A stretch of DNA of 64,000 nt from Acridotheres tristis. Taxonomy: Eukaryota; Chordata; Aves; Passeriformes; Sturnidae. Every line of letters starts with the position of its first letter. Within the stretch, counting starts at the first letter, position 1. Shown here in pieces: positions 62,401 to 64,000 of the stretch. The notes beneath the pieces are model-generated. The model was not told where the DNA came from. It saw only the letters and a list, made by a program, of their open reading frames with translations, and did not search any database. The DNA lies in the NCBI GenBank assembly GCA_037013685.1, contig CM072885.1:69481785-69545784 (forward strand). The letters run 5' to 3'. The position numbers and the translations under genes were made by a program.

Positions 62401-64000
62401 CTGGCCCCTGGGACTCTCCCGTAGCCCCCCGGTCCTCTGGAGCCTCATCCCGGCGTTGAGGGGACATGAGGGGACATGGGGACAGAGGGGCAGAGCTGTG
62501 TCCCCGCGCCCCAAGAGCTCTTGGCGCTTTGTGTGCCCCAGGACATGGAAGCGCTGAGCCCCGTGTCAGGGTGGTGGCCCGGGCTGGTCCCCACAGAGTT
62601 TTGTGGCCCTGAGTGTGCTGATACGGCCAAACGACAGCAGAAACCTCGGTGTGCCTGGCTCCTGAGAGCCAGGAGAAGCTGGTTCTGCACCAAGGTACAA
62701 ACGCAGCTTCCACTGGAGCTGCGGCTTAGGAGTACTTCAGGATAGAGTGAATCTAAAAAAAAAAACCCAGCTTTATTTTGAATCGTAGAAGAGGGTTTTT
62801 TTGGAAGTGTTTTGGAAGTCTCGAAAGGGGAGCAGTGACTTTTTAATGAGTGACATAATGATCGTGTTGTCCCTGTGTCTTTAGGGAAGTGCTGAGGACA
62901 CGGCAGGATGAAATACACGATTGTAATCACACGCTGTAGTGGCCAGCAGCCTCACACCAGAACGTGGCTCTGATGCTTTTGCAGACAAGCGTTCGCTGTT
63001 CTGCTGAAGACGTCACATGCAATGGAAAAACCCAGACTTGCCTGGGAGGCTTTGCTGCTGATTCATGTGTGGAGAGTTTCTTCAGGTGTGAGTGTTTCCT
63101 CTGAGTGCCTCTCCCTGCAGCCTCATATTTTTTGCTCCATTTAGCTAAGGGGGGCAAGATAATTGGTTTTCCTCTTTAATGTTCCTCCTGTTTTGTGTCA
63201 GCACCATCAGGCATCCCTGGCAGGATGTGCTTTCACTCGGATCACAAAACCTTTACACAACTTGGTGCTTCTCGAGCTTGGGTTGAATTTTCCCTCATGG
63301 TTTCAAGTCAGAGAGATGCCTCCATCCTGTCACAAGAGGCTTCAGGCAGAAGTTCTGTATTTTGTTAGTGCTGTTAGCACTTTCCCTCAGATCTGTAAGG
63401 CCAGTCAGCTCTCCACTGTTTGCCTCTCCCGAAGGTCTGGTGGGGACCTTGGGAGAGGAAGAAGTACTGCATGTGTCACCGTGTGACAACCAGCCTGCTA
63501 AATCTTGTGCCTTGTGTCCTTGATAGCATGGCCATGTCTTTACAGAGAGTGCTGACAATGGGGAACTGTGAGGGGGAAGTCGTTCTTGCTTTTTTTTTCC
63601 CCTTTGATCCACATGCACTGAAAAGGGGTGTAATATCATGAGTTTTCAGTTTGTTTTGCTGACTTTGCATTTAGTAACTGTAATTTCACTACAGGCTGTG
63701 ACTTTGGTGACCAGCAGTGTTTGGAATCTGAGAACAGGGCCCAGAATAATCGAAGTGGGTATGTCCTTATGGACAGTGTTTACCAGAGACATCCAGTGGC
63801 TTGCTGAAAAAAACATTAAAGCAAAGTAGGCAGGTGACAATGCTGCAAGGTGTGATCATCTCTACAACTAAGGGGAAGAGCTACAGCTTCAGAGCTACCA
63901 ACAGACACAAGCATAGCTTAAACCAGGGTTTGGAGGTGAGGGCATGCAGGTTTCAAGCTTGAATAGCTGGGAAGCACTGCAGGAATTTCTGCTTCACTTG
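62401..64000. other. Right-end sequence, no gene recognised
   Basis: From 62401 the sequence moves from the GC-rich repeat to unremarkable unique DNA. A donor-like site (CCAAG/GTACAA near 62695) and an acceptor-like CTACAG near 63695 exist, but the frames around them match nothing I know. It may contain non-coding exons or upstream regulatory DNA of a gene beyond the window. Confidence 0.4.

Overview
This is a vertebrate nuclear window, almost certainly avian. Genes are split by GT-AG introns, and the dispersed repeats are mostly CR1 LINE tails plus short solo retroviral LTRs, with almost no other interspersed class recognisable. The order PEX26, TUBA8, USP18 on one strand matches human chromosome 22q11. 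The LTR types look songbird-like, but that is an impression; no species can be named from the sequence alone.

Layout. Positions 1-3100 hold a possible small minus-strand transcript end, a minisatellite split by a solo LTR, an antisense CR1 tail, and a 700-bp minisatellite that runs up to the GC-rich PEX26 promoter. PEX26 (plus, 5 coding exons, 296 aa) lies at 3296-6667. TUBA8 (plus, 447 aa) spans about 11426-18986, and its last intron is packed with local tandem duplications. After a second minisatellite (20552-21241) and an LTR comes a GC-rich segment with a near-perfect interferon-stimulated response element at 23194-23207, the likely USP18 promoter. USP18 (plus, 10 coding exons, 378 aa) lies at 26287-34371. 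Two aldo-keto reductase 1B paralogues follow, tail to tail: one on plus (38351-46835, 315 codons) and one on minus (61746-53823, 316 aa, AKR1B10-like). Their ten-exon structures are identical. A GC-rich tandem repeat sits upstream of the minus-strand copy.

Functions are unrelated across the window: peroxisome biogenesis (PEX26), microtubules (TUBA8), interferon feedback control (USP18) and carbonyl reduction (AKR1B pair). The exon models were built by joining splice sites that keep reading frame and family length. All junctions of PEX26, USP18 and the minus AKR1B are GT-AG. The plus AKR1B has one GC donor and one AT donor, which is the most anomalous signal in the window. I did not find a previously undescribed system; the findings are gene-structure, regulatory and repeat observations.
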